Positions 63,877 through 64,000 of a stretch of 64,000 nucleotides of DNA are shown here, piece by piece. The position numbers and the translations under genes were made by a program. The notes beneath the pieces are model-generated. The model did no database searches, had not been told where the DNA came from, and was given only the letters and a program-made list of their open reading frames with translations. How positions within the stretch are numbered: position 1 is the first letter of the stretch; each line of letters begins with the position of its first letter. Source of the DNA: Legionella sp. PATHC032 (GTDB lineage Bacteria > Pseudomonadota > Gammaproteobacteria > Legionellales > Legionellaceae); assembly GCF_026191185.1 (NCBI RefSeq), contig NZ_JAPHOV010000001.1, positions 1,607,001-1,671,000 on the forward strand. Direction: 5' to 3'.

Positions 63877-64000
63877 TGAAATTCTCCTGATGATAAAAGT
63901 ACAGTCTTCGTTTTGTTTGCCCAAAGCCATACCTACCGTGCATGCAAATTTTCGGTTAGATGACAGAGAACATTGAGATACTGTCTTTACAACATTAAAC

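Overview
The window is a chromosomal segment of a Legionella, almost certainly Legionella pneumophila or a very close relative. The evidence is AT-rich DNA with gammaproteobacterial housekeeping blocks (ruvB-ybgC-tolQRAB, rpsF-rpsR-rplI, proBA), a phosphatidylcholine synthase, a CsrA paralogue, an OXA-type beta-lactamase, and proteins I recognise by content and order as known or likely Dot/Icm effectors (LegC6, Lem11, the leucine-rich-repeat LegL2). These effector names come from memory of the gene order, not from a search.

Layout. 1-4350: the 3' end of an MscS channel, a membrane/FAD-oxidoreductase fusion, a secreted UbiC-fold-like protein and a VIT/CCC1 transporter. 4412-10186: a compact thiamine operon behind a strong sigma70 promoter, a TPP riboswitch and a terminator hairpin. 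It runs thi5-thiO-thiS-thiG-thiD/E-thiF and has no ThiC; pyrimidine synthesis appears to rest on a Thi5/NMT1 protein with the CCCFC motif, a family best known from fungi. 10205-15897 (minus strand): ruvB, ybgC, tolQ, tolR, tolA, tolB, then an S1/P1 nuclease where pal is usually found. 16023-25826: rpoE without an adjacent anti-sigma gene, ygfX/sdhE divergent from ygfZ, cytochrome b561, the 1625-residue NAD-glutamate dehydrogenase, an L,D-transpeptidase and a YneI-like aldehyde dehydrogenase. 26167-39886: pcsA, small envelope proteins, legC6, the S6/S18/L9 operon, csrR, a PAP2 phosphatase, an L,D-transpeptidase, fadI-fadJ and a Lem11-like protein.

From 40068 a tRNA-Ser/tRNA-Arg pair is followed by an accessory zone (about 40.3-49.2 kb). 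It holds a transposase remnant, a lipase-like hydrolase, a RES/Xre toxin-antitoxin pair with a readable promoter/operator, a methyltransferase, a divergent PEP-carboxylase-like gene, a secreted cupin, a decayed second copy of the PEP-carboxylase 3' end, and legL2. proBA (49.3-51.7 kb) is core.

51.8-64 kb is a second accessory-looking zone: acetyltransferases, a HExxH membrane protein, two TipA-type MerR regulators each preceded by a 19-bp-spacer promoter, and a four-gene coupled operon (ABC-F, ABC exporter, GrpB-GNAT fusion, GNAT). The operon has a short leader ORF and a terminator-like hairpin in front of it, which looks like an antibiotic-responsive attenuator. A cytochrome c lipoprotein and a PBP-transpeptidase/OXA beta-lactamase pair close the window.

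The most unusual items are the Thi5 pathway, the PEP-carboxylase-like protein with a changed active-site loop and its decayed duplicate, and the MerR/ABC-F module with its attenuator.
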